64,000 bases of DNA. It comes from Mesorhizobium qingshengii (lineage in GTDB: Bacteria > Pseudomonadota > Alphaproteobacteria > Rhizobiales > Rhizobiaceae). Both the position numbers and the translations under genes were made by a program. The stretch covers positions 1-64,000 of the forward strand of contig NZ_JAPFQA010000022.1 in NCBI RefSeq assembly GCF_027563465.1, in the 5' to 3' direction. Position 1 is the first letter of the stretch. Each line of letters starts with the position of its first letter. Shown one piece after another: positions 25,331 to 34,030 of the stretch. A model generated the notes under the pieces. It saw nothing but the letters and a program-made list of their open reading frames with translations. It was not told the DNA's origin and did not search any database.

Positions 25331-25911
25331 TTTTTCGTCTCGTCGCTGTCGTGCGCTGGCGGGTTCGACGCTTGCTGCTGCTTTCCGAATAGACCGGCGA
25401 ACAGTCCCATCATGCCATGCATGGGCATCGCAGACTCTGATCGTGCCTTCCCTCCGCGCACCAGCCTGACGAGCCACCCAACGACAATGGCGCCGAGAAA
25501 AATCAGGATCGGGAATGGAATTCGCCCGAGCAGCCAGGCCCATGCCGACGGAACGTTGACGTCGATCACGACACGCTGCTTGTGCAACTCCGGTATCAGC
25601 GCGGGATCGCCGAAGTCGGGCATGCGCGTGCTGAAGCTGTCGCGGTGCGCCGTACCAGTGGCGACGGAGGCGTCGACCGGATGCTTGAAGATGCCGTCGA
25701 CCTCGGTTTCCTTGAACGTGACGCTGGCAACATTGGCCGCGTCGAGCTGATCGAGAAACGTGCTGTAAGGCATTGGAGCTGGCTTGCCCGCTTGCTGGAT
25801 GAAAAATCCGAGTAGCAGGATCAGCACCGCGGCGATGCCAACGATCCACCAGACCTTCGAGGTTCGCCACCACGGTGGTCTGGGAGCGTCTGTTGTGACT
25901 GTTCGGGTCAT
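25324..25911 (-). CDS. stand-alone FtsH N-terminal (extracellular-domain) protein
   Basis: A 195-residue protein with an N-terminal helix (about 22-40), a periplasmic domain matching the FtsH_ext fold (YSTFLDQLDAANVASVTF, then a region ending before IPFPILIF) and a second helix (about 128-147). It stops after a Gln/Asn-rich cytoplasmic tail, so the AAA+ and zinc-protease domains of FtsH are absent. It may modulate a complete FtsH by forming mixed hexamers; that is inference. It lies 60 bp downstream of the P3A ATPase in the same direction. The last codons overlap the TauE remnant. Confidence 0.82.
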   Translation of the reverse strand: MTRTVTTDAPRPPWWRTSKVWWIVGIAAVLILLLGFFIQQAGKPAPMPYSTFLDQLDAANVASVTFKETEVDGIFKHPVDASVATGTAHRDSFSTRMPDFGDPALIPELHKQRVVIDVNVPSAWAWLLGRIPFPILIFLGAIVVGWLVRLVRGGKARSESAMPMHGMMGLFAGLFGKQQQASNPPAHDSDETKNQ

Positions 25912-25971
25912 GTCGTTGAACCTTTCAGTCGGGCGCCAGCGCAGCCGCAGGATGCCGCCCGACGCGACGTA

Positions 25972-28308
25972 CTACTCGACCTTGAATGCTGCCGTCACGG
26001 GCACCTTGATCTGGTCGAGAACCAGGGCGAATACCGCAACGGCGAGGAACACTGCCCCCACGAGGCGCCACGGCAGCGGTGCCATCAGCGTGCCCGACAG
26101 CGCCAATGCCGAGACGATTGCAACGTCCGCTGCGGACGACGCCAGCACCCAATTGCTTGGCTTGGAAGACCACATGTGCCGCCGCTCGCGGACCACGTAC
26201 AGTATTGCCTGTGCTCCGAACACGAGAGTGATGAAAGCCAGGGTCTGCAGCTCTTGCGACCCCAGACCGAGCTGGAATTTTCCGATTTCCAGCACCGCCG
26301 TTGAGAAGCCGAGCTTGAAAACCCCGAGGACAACGGCGGCGGCGGTGATGTTGGGCATGCGCCATTTGCTTGGCGACGGTGCGGGGCTGGCGCGGTCGGT
26401 GGTAAGTGACATGGCCAGAAAGTCGTTGGTCATGAGCATCAGGACCATGAGCGCCGGCGTCAGGACCGCGTGGCCGGTCAGAGCCAGTCCGACCGCCAGG
26501 AAAAGGACGATCTCGAATTTCTTGACCATCATGTTGAACGCGTAGGTCAACAGCCGCTGGAATCCGATCCGGCCCTCGCGCACAGCGAAGACCACGCCGG
26601 CGAGGCCGGGTTCGGTCATGACCATGCCTGCTGCTGCCTTGGCGGCGTCGGTCGCGGACGAAACGGCGATGCCGATCTGCGCCTGCCGCAGCGCAGGCGC
26701 ATCGTTGACGCCGTCGCCGCACATGCCGACCACATGGCCGTGGCCCTGCAGCGCCTCCACCAGCCGAAACTTCTCTTCCGGAACGACGCGCGCAAATATG
26801 CCGAACTCGTCTGCGCTGAGGTCATCCGAAATGCGTTCCGGCGGGCAGACGGCGCCGGCAATGCCGACCTTCCCGGCGATCGCCGCTGCCGTGACGGCCG
26901 AGTCCCCGGTCACCATGACGGTGCGTACGCCCATGCCGCGCAGGTCCCCGATGAGCCCGGCCGATTCCTCGCGCGGCGGATCGCTGAGAGCGACCAAGCC
27001 AGCCAGACGGAGCGATGGCGGCGCCCCGGTGGCAACCGCGATCACCCGATGTCCCTGTCCGGCGAGATTGTCCACCATGCGCCTGGCGTCGGCGGGCATC
27101 TCAGCGACAGTGGAGACCGCCTCGAATGCGCCCTTGATGATGCGGCGCTCATTTCCCTTGCGGTCGACTACAAGAGCCTCGGAGGTCTTGGTCGACGGAT
27201 CGAAGGGAATGAAGCGCAGGATTCGTTCAGCCGTGTCAGGAACCGTCTGCCTGGCGGCTTCCCGAATGGCGGCGTCGACGGGATCCTGGTCGGCCTCGGA
27301 GCTTGCCAATGCCGCCAAGGCGAGCACGCGATCGCGGTCGAAGCCCGGCATTGCCAAAACGTCGATCACTTCCAGCGCGTTCTGCGTCAGCGTCCCTGTC
27401 TTGTCGGCGCACAACACATCCATGGCGGCGGCCTCGTGCGCGGCCGAAAGGCGCGTCAGGAGAACGCCGCGGCGGGCAAGCGCCTGGGCGGCGAAGGCGG
27501 CCGAGAGCGTGAACGTGGCTGGCAGCGCGACCGGAATTGTGGCCAGCAGGACGGTGAGGGCCAGGCGGATCAAATCGCCGGTCGGCAGTGCCGTGGCATA
27601 GCCATAGACGACAATGAGAATGGCGATTGCGCCGTTCACCATGGCGAGGTTCCGGGTTACGCCGAAAATGGCTGCCTGTTCGGTGCTCGCCGCATGCGCG
27701 ACGCGCACCAGCTCGGCCGTACGTCCGAAATAGGTCTTCGATCCTGTCGCCGTCACCTCGGCAATCGCCTGGCCGCGACGCACCAGGGAACCCGCATGGA
27801 CCTGGTTTCCTGGGTAGGCGTCGGCGGGAACGGATTCGCCCGTAAGCATCGACTGGTCGACCATCACTGACCCCGACGTGATGGTCGCGTCGGCCGGAAC
27901 CAATGCTCCGAGCGGCAGCCTGATTAGGTCCCCTGGAACGAGTTCCGAGGCGGAAATCCTGACCCAGTCGCCGTCGCGGCGGACAAGGGCCGTTGGAGCG
28001 AGCCGCTTCTTGAGCGCCGTTAGCGCCGCTCCGGCTCGGCCCTCCTGGATAAACCCCAGGGTCGTGTTGAACAGCAGCAGGCCCCCAATTGCCGCAGCTT
28101 CGAAATAGGCGCCGCGCGCGAGCTGGAGCGCGACCGCGGCCTCGAGCATCCATGGGAGGGGGCCCCAGAATTTGGCGATGAAAGCCCGCCACGGAGACGG
28201 TGTTTGGTCTGCGATGGCATTAGGGCCGAATTCAGCGAGACGGCGCCGCGCTTCTGCGCTTGTCAGGCCCGTCGCAATCGTGGCTTCCATGGAAATCTGC
28301 AGCGACAC
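25972..28308 (-). CDS. P3A-type (plasma-membrane proton) ATPase
   Basis: A P-type ATPase of the fungal/plant Pma1 class, 778 residues from the chosen start. Visible motifs are LTGES (actuator), CADKTGTLTQN (phosphorylation Asp) and GDGVNDAPALR (hinge), with about ten membrane helices and no heavy-metal CPC/SPC motif (PVALP in TM4). It probably extrudes protons. GTG at 28308 is preferred since GGAG lies 5 nt upstream; the frame runs 25 codons further to 28383, which would nearly abut the FNR-like box at 28398. Downstream gene is the FtsH-like protein. Confidence 0.9.
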   Translation of the reverse strand: MSLQISMEATIATGLTSAEARRRLAEFGPNAIADQTPSPWRAFIAKFWGPLPWMLEAAVALQLARGAYFEAAAIGGLLLFNTTLGFIQEGRAGAALTALKKRLAPTALVRRDGDWVRISASELVPGDLIRLPLGALVPADATITSGSVMVDQSMLTGESVPADAYPGNQVHAGSLVRRGQAIAEVTATGSKTYFGRTAELVRVAHAASTEQAAIFGVTRNLAMVNGAIAILIVVYGYATALPTGDLIRLALTVLLATIPVALPATFTLSAAFAAQALARRGVLLTRLSAAHEAAAMDVLCADKTGTLTQNALEVIDVLAMPGFDRDRVLALAALASSEADQDPVDAAIREAARQTVPDTAERILRFIPFDPSTKTSEALVVDRKGNERRIIKGAFEAVSTVAEMPADARRMVDNLAGQGHRVIAVATGAPPSLRLAGLVALSDPPREESAGLIGDLRGMGVRTVMVTGDSAVTAAAIAGKVGIAGAVCPPERISDDLSADEFGIFARVVPEEKFRLVEALQGHGHVVGMCGDGVNDAPALRQAQIGIAVSSATDAAKAAAGMVMTEPGLAGVVFAVREGRIGFQRLLTYAFNMMVKKFEIVLFLAVGLALTGHAVLTPALMVLMLMTNDFLAMSLTTDRASPAPSPSKWRMPNITAAAVVLGVFKLGFSTAVLEIGKFQLGLGSQELQTLAFITLVFGAQAILYVVRERRHMWSSKPSNWVLASSAADVAIVSALALSGTLMAPLPWRLVGAVFLAVAVFALVLDQIKVPVTAAFKVE

Positions 28309-28397
28309 GGTGGCTCCATAACCGGGACCACCCTCGCGCGCAGACCGCGGCGTCCCTGTCTTGGGCCGCACCATAAGGGTCAATCGTCCGCGACGGT

Positions 28398-28411
28398 CTG
28401 ACCTGAATCAA
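28398..28411 (-). promoter_or_regulatory. FNR/FixK-like box upstream of the P3A ATPase
   Basis: On the minus strand TTGATTCAGGTCAG matches TTGAT-N4-[AG]TCAA at 9 of 10 positions. A class II layout predicts a transcript start near 28363, which fits the shorter GTG start of the ATPase. Confidence 0.45.
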
Positions 28412-28436
28412 ACGGGTCGTGGATCCCGCCTCTCGC

Positions 28437-29126
28437 TCAATGCTGGTGCGGCATCTCGTTCTTTGCCATTGCCAAGTGATGCGGCTGGTGATGAGATCCG
28501 CTGACGAGTAGCCCGATGAAGCCGAGACCGCGGATGTGGGCAACTTCCTTGGGATCGTTCGAGGTGACCGTCAGACGCACGCCGTCGGGCAGAACTTCAG
28601 TCCTGGCGCTCCAGCCGTTCATCTGATTGAGCTCTTCGGCATGGGCCGGCACCATACGCTGAATGGCGGCGGACGTGAGGTTGTCTCCGGTGATGTCAAT
28701 TTGCAGGCCGCCGTCGATCGGCGTCGGCGAAGCGTTTGCCTTGAGCGTCACCTCGTTCATGTCAATCAAATGCTGGCGCAGCGCTTCCAGGTTGATCTTC
28801 GACCAGTCGGTCTCGGGATCGGCCTCCAGCATGCGGACGATTTCCTGTATCGCGCCGAATGCGTCCTGGCCGGGCATCGTCGGTGTACTCAGGCCCATCT
28901 GCATCGGGCCCTGGTCATCCATCTGCATCGTCCCTTGGTCATGCATCATCTGCTGGTGATGCTGCATCATGCCCTGCATCTGATCGGATCCCGGCATGGC
29001 GTGGTCCATCATGGGCGGCTGCAGGGAAGACGCAGCGCCGAGCGGGTGGACAATGGCTAGTGCGGCCAGGAGCGCAACGGCGGCGGTCGCCGAAACGATC
29101 CCGAGCCTTCGGGTCAACGGTTTCAT
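28437..29126 (-). CDS. exported Met/His-rich protein of unknown function
   Basis: A 229-residue secreted protein with a signal peptide (about 1-31). It is followed by a dense Met/His/Gln region (MQGMMQHHQQMMHDQG and repeats of QMDDQGPMQMG), a globular middle part and a His-rich C-terminus (HHQPHHL, ending MPHQH). I recognise no named family. The composition suggests binding of copper, silver or a similar metal in the periplasm. Start MKPLTR has a GAGAGG site; a longer frame would precede the signal peptide with 20 polar residues. An FNR-like element lies 61-74 bp upstream. Confidence 0.78.
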   Translation of the reverse strand: MKPLTRRLGIVSATAAVALLAALAIVHPLGAASSLQPPMMDHAMPGSDQMQGMMQHHQQMMHDQGTMQMDDQGPMQMGLSTPTMPGQDAFGAIQEIVRMLEADPETDWSKINLEALRQHLIDMNEVTLKANASPTPIDGGLQIDITGDNLTSAAIQRMVPAHAEELNQMNGWSARTEVLPDGVRLTVTSNDPKEVAHIRGLGFIGLLVSGSHHQPHHLAMAKNEMPHQH

Positions 29127-29186
29127 TGGAGCCTCTCTGAGCTGAGCAATTGATCGCAACTTATCCCGAATGAAGCGGTAGCTCAT

Positions 29187-29200
29187 ATGATTGGGATCAT
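29187..29200 (-). promoter_or_regulatory. FNR-like palindrome ATGAT-TGGG-ATCAT
   Basis: A perfect inverted repeat whose core TGAT-N4-ATCA matches the FNR/FixK consensus, with both outer bases deviating. It overlaps the stop of the Crp/Fnr gene and lies upstream of the Met/His-rich protein at class II distance (predicted start near 29152). Confidence 0.45.
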
Positions 29201-29814
29201 ACGGCGTCCATTTTCTTCAGGAAGATCTTGTCCTTCGCGCGTGCAATCTCCCCTTCAGCCTCGAGCTTGCGAAGCGTCCGGTAGAGCGCTTCATGGGTGA
29301 GCCCGAGTTCCGCTGCGAGATCCTTCACCGTCCCCTGCAGTTCGATTGTGCACCCGTCGGCTCCCGTATTCAGCGCCAGATAGTTCTGCACGCGTTCGCG
29401 CGCAGAACGGATGTTGCGCAGCTCAAGGCGAGTTCTGAGGGCCATCAGCTCATGCGCGAGCCTTGACGCGAATGCCTCGGCCGCCTGAGGGTTTCGCCTG
29501 TATTCAGCCAGAAGCGCTTCCTTGGGATAGAGACGCGCGCGGGCATCGGTCACGGCGATGGCATCGCAATGGTAGACCTTGGAGAAAAGTGACGCTTCCG
29601 CGATGAGATCGCCCGCGCCAGCAACATGGAGAACAATCTCGCTGCCAGCCTGGTCGATTCGAGACAGCCGCATCTGGCCATGCTCGATCTCGTAGATTCC
29701 GACCGCCGCATCGTCCTTTCGGAACAGGATCTCGCCGCGCGCCAAGGTGCGTTCGCGCCCGAGAATTTCGATGTTCTGCGGCAGCCAGCCACGTACGGCT
29801 TTCGACGCCTTCAA
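29197..29814 (-). CDS. Crp/Fnr-family transcription regulator
   Basis: A 205-residue regulator with an N-terminal cyclic-nucleotide-binding-like beta roll (residues 15-110), a dimerisation helix and a C-terminal winged helix. There is no N-terminal Cys cluster, so it is not an oxygen-sensing Fe-S FNR. The recognition helix THEALYRTLRKLEAEG keeps the Glu and Arg of the FNR/FixK ExxSR motif but has Tyr for Ser. A TTG start is used, since no ATG fits. It lies upstream of the Met/His-rich gene in the same direction. Its ligand is unknown. Confidence 0.88.
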   Translation of the reverse strand: MKASKAVRGWLPQNIEILGRERTLARGEILFRKDDAAVGIYEIEHGQMRLSRIDQAGSEIVLHVAGAGDLIAEASLFSKVYHCDAIAVTDARARLYPKEALLAEYRRNPQAAEAFASRLAHELMALRTRLELRNIRSARERVQNYLALNTGADGCTIELQGTVKDLAAELGLTHEALYRTLRKLEAEGEIARAKDKIFLKKMDAV

Positions 29815-30111
29815 AGCGCTCTCGCAAGCAAAGATCTACCCACACTGGGCGTCGAAATGGAGGCGCCGATCGCCGATGCGCCAGGATTGACGTTCTCCAA
29901 CAAAAAGGCAGCCATGACGCGCAACGGCGGAAGGTTGATGGGATTTGTCAACGAGAGCGCTCCCTGCGCCAAGTAGAAAGCTGCACGCAACGTTAGCCGA
30001 AACTTTTTTGCCGTCCCGTGAGCCTCGCCGATGAACGTCGACCATTGGCATCAGACGAGTTGTCCAGACTCACTATACGGCCTACGGAAGCCGTCAGCAC
30101 GGTGGCGGCCC

Positions 30112-30450
30112 TTAATTTCGATTGGCACCATATTGCAGGACCTGTACCTTCTCCAGCGTGACCAGACCGCTGCTCATGATCGTTTCGAGCACCGGCAGGA
30201 AGGTGTTGATCTTGTCCTCACTGTCGACGATCTCGACGACCAGTGGCAAGTCTTCCGAAAGCCGCAGGATCTTTGTCGTGTGCAGCCGGCTCGAATGGCC
30301 GAATCCCATCCCGCCGCGCAGCACCGTCGCGCCCGCCAGATGCATTTCGCGGGCCTTGAGCACGATCGATTCATAGAGCGGGCGGCCGTCGTCCCGGTCG
30401 TCCTCGCCGATGAAAATGCGCAGAAGCACCGCCTGCCTTGGTATCTGCAT
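30112..30450 (-). CDS. DUF190 protein
   Basis: A 112-residue DUF190 protein with a ferredoxin-like/PII-like fold. The family blocks VLLRIFIGEDDR, GATVLRGGMGFG and LPLVVEIVD are present. DUF190 genes regularly accompany crcB fluoride channels, and here it follows crcB by only 3 bp. A role in regulating fluoride export is inferred from that association; no biochemical function is established. Confidence 0.92.
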   Translation of the reverse strand: MQIPRQAVLLRIFIGEDDRDDGRPLYESIVLKAREMHLAGATVLRGGMGFGHSSRLHTTKILRLSEDLPLVVEIVDSEDKINTFLPVLETIMSSGLVTLEKVQVLQYGANRN

Positions 30451-30453
30451 GGT

Positions 30454-30950
30454 TCAGACTCCTCCCAACCGATTGAGACGCGATGCGGCCATGTGGCCAA
30501 GCCACACGGCGACCAGCCAGGTGACAATCGAGACGCCGACGTTCAGCCCTGCCATCGGCCAGTGGCCTCCCTGCACGAGCCGGAACGTTTCAAGGCTGAA
30601 CGTCGAAAAGGTGGTGAACCCGCCGCAAATCCCGGTCATGACGGATTGGCGCCGCCGCGTGCCGGCAAGGATGTGTCCATCCGGGCCGGTGAGGGCCGCA
30701 TAAAAGCCGATGACGAACGAGCCGAGAATGTTTGCGAACAAGGCGCCCAGGGAAAGCCCGGACCAAGCCAGGCAAGGGCGCCGATCGAGGCAAGAGCACG
30801 CAAGACGCTGCCGATGACGGCGCCTGCCGAAACGGCAAGATAGAGTTGCACGGTCTCTGGAATTGCCCACCGTCGAACCTTGCCTGGGCTTTCGGATTGC
30901 AATGGCGTCGGGGGTTGCTCGTCGGCCTCGACTTCCTCCCACTGGCTCAT
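30454..30950 (-). pseudogene. crcB: crcB fluoride channel with a one-base frameshift
   Basis: A Fluc/CrcB fluoride channel split over two frames. The upstream frame begins MSQWEEVEADEQ, covers TM1 (YLAVSAGAVIGSVLRAL) and ends at GPGFPW. The following residues GALFANILGSFVIGF, the signature GGFTTFSTFSLETF and the last two helices lie in another frame. The split falls at 30746-30748, where TGGGCGCC would read in frame as TGGGGCGCC, so one G appears missing from a G run. The region is 497 bp, one base short of a multiple of three. It may be a sequencing error or true inactivation. Confidence 0.85.
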
Positions 30951-31004
30951 GCGTTAGCACCCAACATGGCCGAGCCGGCCGCATAGCCGAGAGCCACTGC
31001 AGAC

Positions 31005-31316
31005 ATGCAGAGAAGAAGCGACAATGCCGACCGCGACGAGGAATACAAGGAGCTCATCAGCAAGTGCGAGGCGTATGAGCTGGAGATTGCCGAGGAAACC
31101 CGCGTGCGGCATTTCACCTATGCCGAGCTTGAGGAAAACGAGCAGGAGGTCGCCAAGTTCAAGACGTGGTTCGCCAAGATCGAGAAGAACGATTTTTACA
31201 CCGCACCCCTCGCGCAGGTGGCGCGGGAGTGGCTGACCACATGCGAAAGCATTATGGATGCGTACGCGCACAATGTGTTCGCCGCTCAGGAGGAGAATGC
31301 ATTCCGCAAGCTTTGA
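31005..31316 (+). CDS. ChrB-like fragment (chromate-resistance regulator N-domain part)
   Basis: A 103-residue frame that matches the middle of the ChrB N-terminal domain: DEEYKELISKCEAYELEIAE, then HFTYAELEENEQE and AKFKTWFAKIEKNDFY. The flanking parts of ChrB, including the C-terminal Chrom_resist domain, are absent on both sides and no chrA follows. It has an ATG but only a weak ribosome site. It may be a free-standing small protein, but a truncated remnant is more likely. Confidence 0.6.
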   Translation: MQRRSDNADRDEEYKELISKCEAYELEIAEETRVRHFTYAELEENEQEVAKFKTWFAKIEKNDFYTAPLAQVAREWLTTCESIMDAYAHNVFAAQEENAFRKL

Positions 31317-31894
31317 AGACGGGACAACCCAGGCATTCTGACGCCTCTCACCACTTCGAGCGGTGTCATTTTCGATTTTGGGCGGCGACAAACATCTTGA
31401 ACTGGCAAGGATCTCGCGCTGCTCGGCAATGCCAAGCGGCTTGAAACCTTGTCCGGCAAAACTACCGTTTCCCATTCACTGATCGAGGCAGCGCCCAATC
31501 AGCATTTCAAAAGTCGATTTCTGTAGGGACACTTTGTACGGATCTCAGTTATAGGCGAGACGAGGTCTCTGAATCCCGACGCCGGTATTAGCGCGAGATG
31601 GTCAACGTCAGCTTGAGCAGAGGCGCCTGCTCAAAATGAATCCTCACCCAAGACAACGAAGGCGGAACCACGGATCCGATGAGTGGGGCGAAAGGCGGCA
31701 GCGCTCTCCCGCCACCACCTTTGATATTGTCGCGTATTTTTTTGTCTTGAACGAGTCGAAAACGGAGCTCTTACGCTCTTGGTTTTTCTCACATTTGATA
31801 ATAAATGCATTTTCGTCGCGGGGGTTCAAAACCCTGCGCTATCACACGCCATGAATCTCAATGCGAGCATGCACGGTGCTGATTGGCGGCCCAA
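31317..31894. other. 578-bp stretch without a gene, partly AT-rich
   Basis: No frame with a recognisable protein. From about 31730 to 31820 the sequence is much richer in A/T than its surroundings (runs of T, TGATAATAAATGC), followed by a GGTTCAAAACC segment resembling a tRNA T-arm but without the rest of a tRNA. The base composition suggests foreign or decayed DNA. Confidence 0.5.
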
Positions 31895-32527
31895 TTATCC
31901 GTGAACCGGCCTTTCCGCCACGATCCACGTCATGAGGCGCGACTGGAGTGGCGAGGTGACCGTTTTAACCACCGCAAAGCCACTGAGCTGAAGTGCGGCT
32001 TGCACTTCGGCAATTGTCCGGAATCGGTAGATCGACGCCGGAAAGGAAGCGACGGCATTCGCATCCTCATGCGGGCGAAAGCCGAGCACAAAGCGCCCCA
32101 TGGGGCGAAGCAGGCGTAGCACTTCCCTTAGATGAGGCTCCAAGCTCGCCCAGAAATAGATCGTATGGACGCTATAGGCCTTGTCGAAGCCTTCATCGTC
32201 AAACGGCAGATTCGCGGTGTCCGCAAGTCTGAGATCCATGCGACCTTCCTCGATGGATCGGTGATTGCGATCTCTTGCGATCTTGACCATCACCTCCGAG
32301 AAATCGGCGCCGGCGAGATGCCCGTTACGAACCATTTGAGCCGCACGATAGAGGGTAGCGCCGTGGCCGAAGCCGATCTCGAAAACATCGTCATCGGCGC
32401 GCAGCTCAAGCAGCTCAAGCGCCCGATCGTTTTCCACTCTTGTCTCCATCGCCATGACGCGCGCCACGATGTGGCCGAGCAGGCCACTGGGACGTCTTCC
32501 CTGGCGGGCGATAAAGTCAGGCTTCAT
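31895..32527 (-). CDS. class I SAM-dependent methyltransferase
   Basis: A 210-residue Rossmann methyltransferase. The SAM-binding motif I is VFEIGFGHGATL near residue 48, the acidic loop end is GADFSEVM and motif IV/post I is DTANLPFDDEGFDKAYSVHTIYFW. It lacks the conserved Cys set of ArsM arsenite methyltransferases (no Cys in the chain), so arsenic methylation is unlikely. No membrane segment. It stands alone between unrelated genes. Substrate unknown. Confidence 0.85.
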   Translation of the reverse strand: MKPDFIARQGRRPSGLLGHIVARVMAMETRVENDRALELLELRADDDVFEIGFGHGATLYRAAQMVRNGHLAGADFSEVMVKIARDRNHRSIEEGRMDLRLADTANLPFDDEGFDKAYSVHTIYFWASLEPHLREVLRLLRPMGRFVLGFRPHEDANAVASFPASIYRFRTIAEVQAALQLSGFAVVKTVTSPLQSRLMTWIVAERPVHG

Positions 32528-32649
32528 TGTGCAGCTCCCATCACCTGAGCGGATTGAGCCTCAGTGCGGGGGGATAAGGAGGCGCGTGTCGGGCGGTGTC
32601 TCGCCGAACTCTGACAAAATAGCGCCGATTCCGGAATCGGCGCGGTTTT

Positions 32650-33729
32650 CTACCGTTGAGGGGTCGCTTCGCTATTCTGGGTCACAAGAAAAGACGCACG
32701 ATACTCGGAGGGCGTTTTGCCGGTCGCTTCCTTGAAGGCCCGGTTGAACGGACCAATGGAGCCGTAGCCAAGGTCCATGGCGATCGTGAGGATCGGAAGG
32801 CGGCCAGGCCCGTTGGCTGCCAGCAATCCGCTGGCCGCGCGTATCCGGTAGCTGTTCAGGAACGCGTTGAAATTGCGAAATCCCAGCTCGCCGTTGATCA
32901 CGCGTCGCAGGCCCTGCTCCTTTGCCTGCAGGTGGTCGGCAAGCCCACCGATGGTGAGCCCGGTTTGCCTGAAACCACCGGCCTTCATGAACGCTTCCAG
33001 GGATTTCAGGAGATTCTGATCCACGGGCGCGCGGACCTCCGAGGCCCGCTTGCGTCCTGGTGCTGCAATCGCAAACACCCTGTCCGAGAACCGCAGCATC
33101 CAAAACGATGCGACCAGCACGAACCCGACGATAACAGCCACATTGATCAGCGCGAGTCCCTCGGTCGCCATGCGGCCATTGAGCTGTATCTCGGAGGCAA
33201 CGACGACGAGCATGTAGCTTCCGCAACTGGCGACGAACACCTCGCGAAAGCGTCGGCGCGGTTCAACCAGGTCGATCCCGCGACCCCGATAGGCTGCGAC
33301 CAGTGACCAGACGATGATGCCGAGCGCGGCGAATTGCTGGGCTATCAGGGATGCGGTTGTCGTGTCGAGGCCCCAATTCCAGGGCCCGTGGATAAGCTCG
33401 GCCAAGCGCCAGAAACCGAGCATCTCCATCAGGGCAAGCAAAGCTGCGTGTGCTGGTCTCAGGCGGAACCGGTCGTCGAAGATCGACTGCGACAGGAGCA
33501 AGAAGAAGACCGGATTCCCGAAACAGCCGAAATAGATCAGAACGTCCAGAAGCCCGAGATCCCCGTGGACTGCAATGACTGGGCAGATCAAATACGAGGC
33601 GACCCCAAAGCAGAACACTGCAACGAGGTAGCCGACGAGGCTGAAGCGCAGGTCACGAACGGCCAGGCAGGCGACGATGGCCAGTTGCGCAACGCCAACG
33701 AACCGCAGGATGAGTGTGAGCGAGTCCAT
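32650..33729 (-). CDS. AraC-family regulator with N-terminal multi-helix membrane sensor
   Basis: A 359-residue protein. Seven membrane helices fill residues 1-220, and the C-terminal AraC/XylS DNA-binding domain (about 255-355) holds two helix-turn-helix units (LADHLQAKEQGLRRVINGE, then LDLGYGSIGPFNRAFKEATG). Such fusions respond to signals in or across the membrane. No target is obvious nearby; the neighbours are a methyltransferase and a DsrE gene on the same strand. Confidence 0.88.
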   Translation of the reverse strand: MDSLTLILRFVGVAQLAIVACLAVRDLRFSLVGYLVAVFCFGVASYLICPVIAVHGDLGLLDVLIYFGCFGNPVFFLLLSQSIFDDRFRLRPAHAALLALMEMLGFWRLAELIHGPWNWGLDTTTASLIAQQFAALGIIVWSLVAAYRGRGIDLVEPRRRFREVFVASCGSYMLVVVASEIQLNGRMATEGLALINVAVIVGFVLVASFWMLRFSDRVFAIAAPGRKRASEVRAPVDQNLLKSLEAFMKAGGFRQTGLTIGGLADHLQAKEQGLRRVINGELGFRNFNAFLNSYRIRAASGLLAANGPGRLPILTIAMDLGYGSIGPFNRAFKEATGKTPSEYRASFLVTQNSEATPQR

Positions 33730-33942
33730 GAGAGCTATTGGATATCAGGTCGACCCGCTTCCGGTCGACTACCTGCCGGAATCTGGTGAAAAACGCTCAT
33801 CCGATTTGGAGGAAACGTGCGCCCTTGCCCCAAGACATATGAACGAACATCCGAGGCGCGCTGCGCCGGTGAGGTATCGGCCCATTGAGCGAGACCCGAA
33901 GCCGTCGCCCGCGCCGGACTTATGCCATCGGCTTCTTGAGTT

Positions 33943-34005
33943 GGCTGCCGCAACCGCAGGACCGATCAGCGTGCTGGCGTTATAATTGAGATAGATCAAA
34001 GCCAT
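33943..34005 (-). pseudogene. 5' stub of a cysteine-desulfurase-like gene
   Basis: Starting at an ATG with GAGGAG about 10 nt upstream, the frame reads MALIYLNYNASTLIGPAV, which matches the N-terminus of NifS/IscS-type desulfurases (usually IYLDNNATT.I.PAV). After about 21 residues the match stops and the frame turns into unrelated Ser/Arg-rich sequence. It begins 25 bp after the DsrE stop, so a DsrE-desulfurase operon seems to have been cut here. Confidence 0.55.
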
Positions 34006-34030
34006 GTCCGGCAGACTCCTCGACAGCTGT

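Noticed and set aside
29934..29952. GTTGA-N9-TCAAC inverted repeat upstream of the Crp/Fnr gene
   Set aside because: Spacing differs from FNR/FixK boxes and it is 120 bp from the start, so no role could be supported.
30951..31004. fluoride riboswitch before crcB
   Set aside because: The short leader shows no crcB-motif pseudoknot sequence.
31810..31855. tRNA-like 3' end (GGTTCAAAACC followed by CCA)
   Set aside because: Only a T-arm-like hairpin is present; no anticodon or D arm and the acceptor half does not pair with anything upstream. Could be an integration scar, but unsupported.
31895..32527. ArsM arsenite methyltransferase
   Set aside because: The methyltransferase has no cysteine, whereas ArsM needs conserved cysteines to bind As(III).
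33986..33999. FNR-like palindrome TTGAGATAGATCAA
   Set aside because: On the minus strand it encodes LIYLN of the desulfurase stub, so the match is explained by coding sequence, and no gene starts at a suitable distance.
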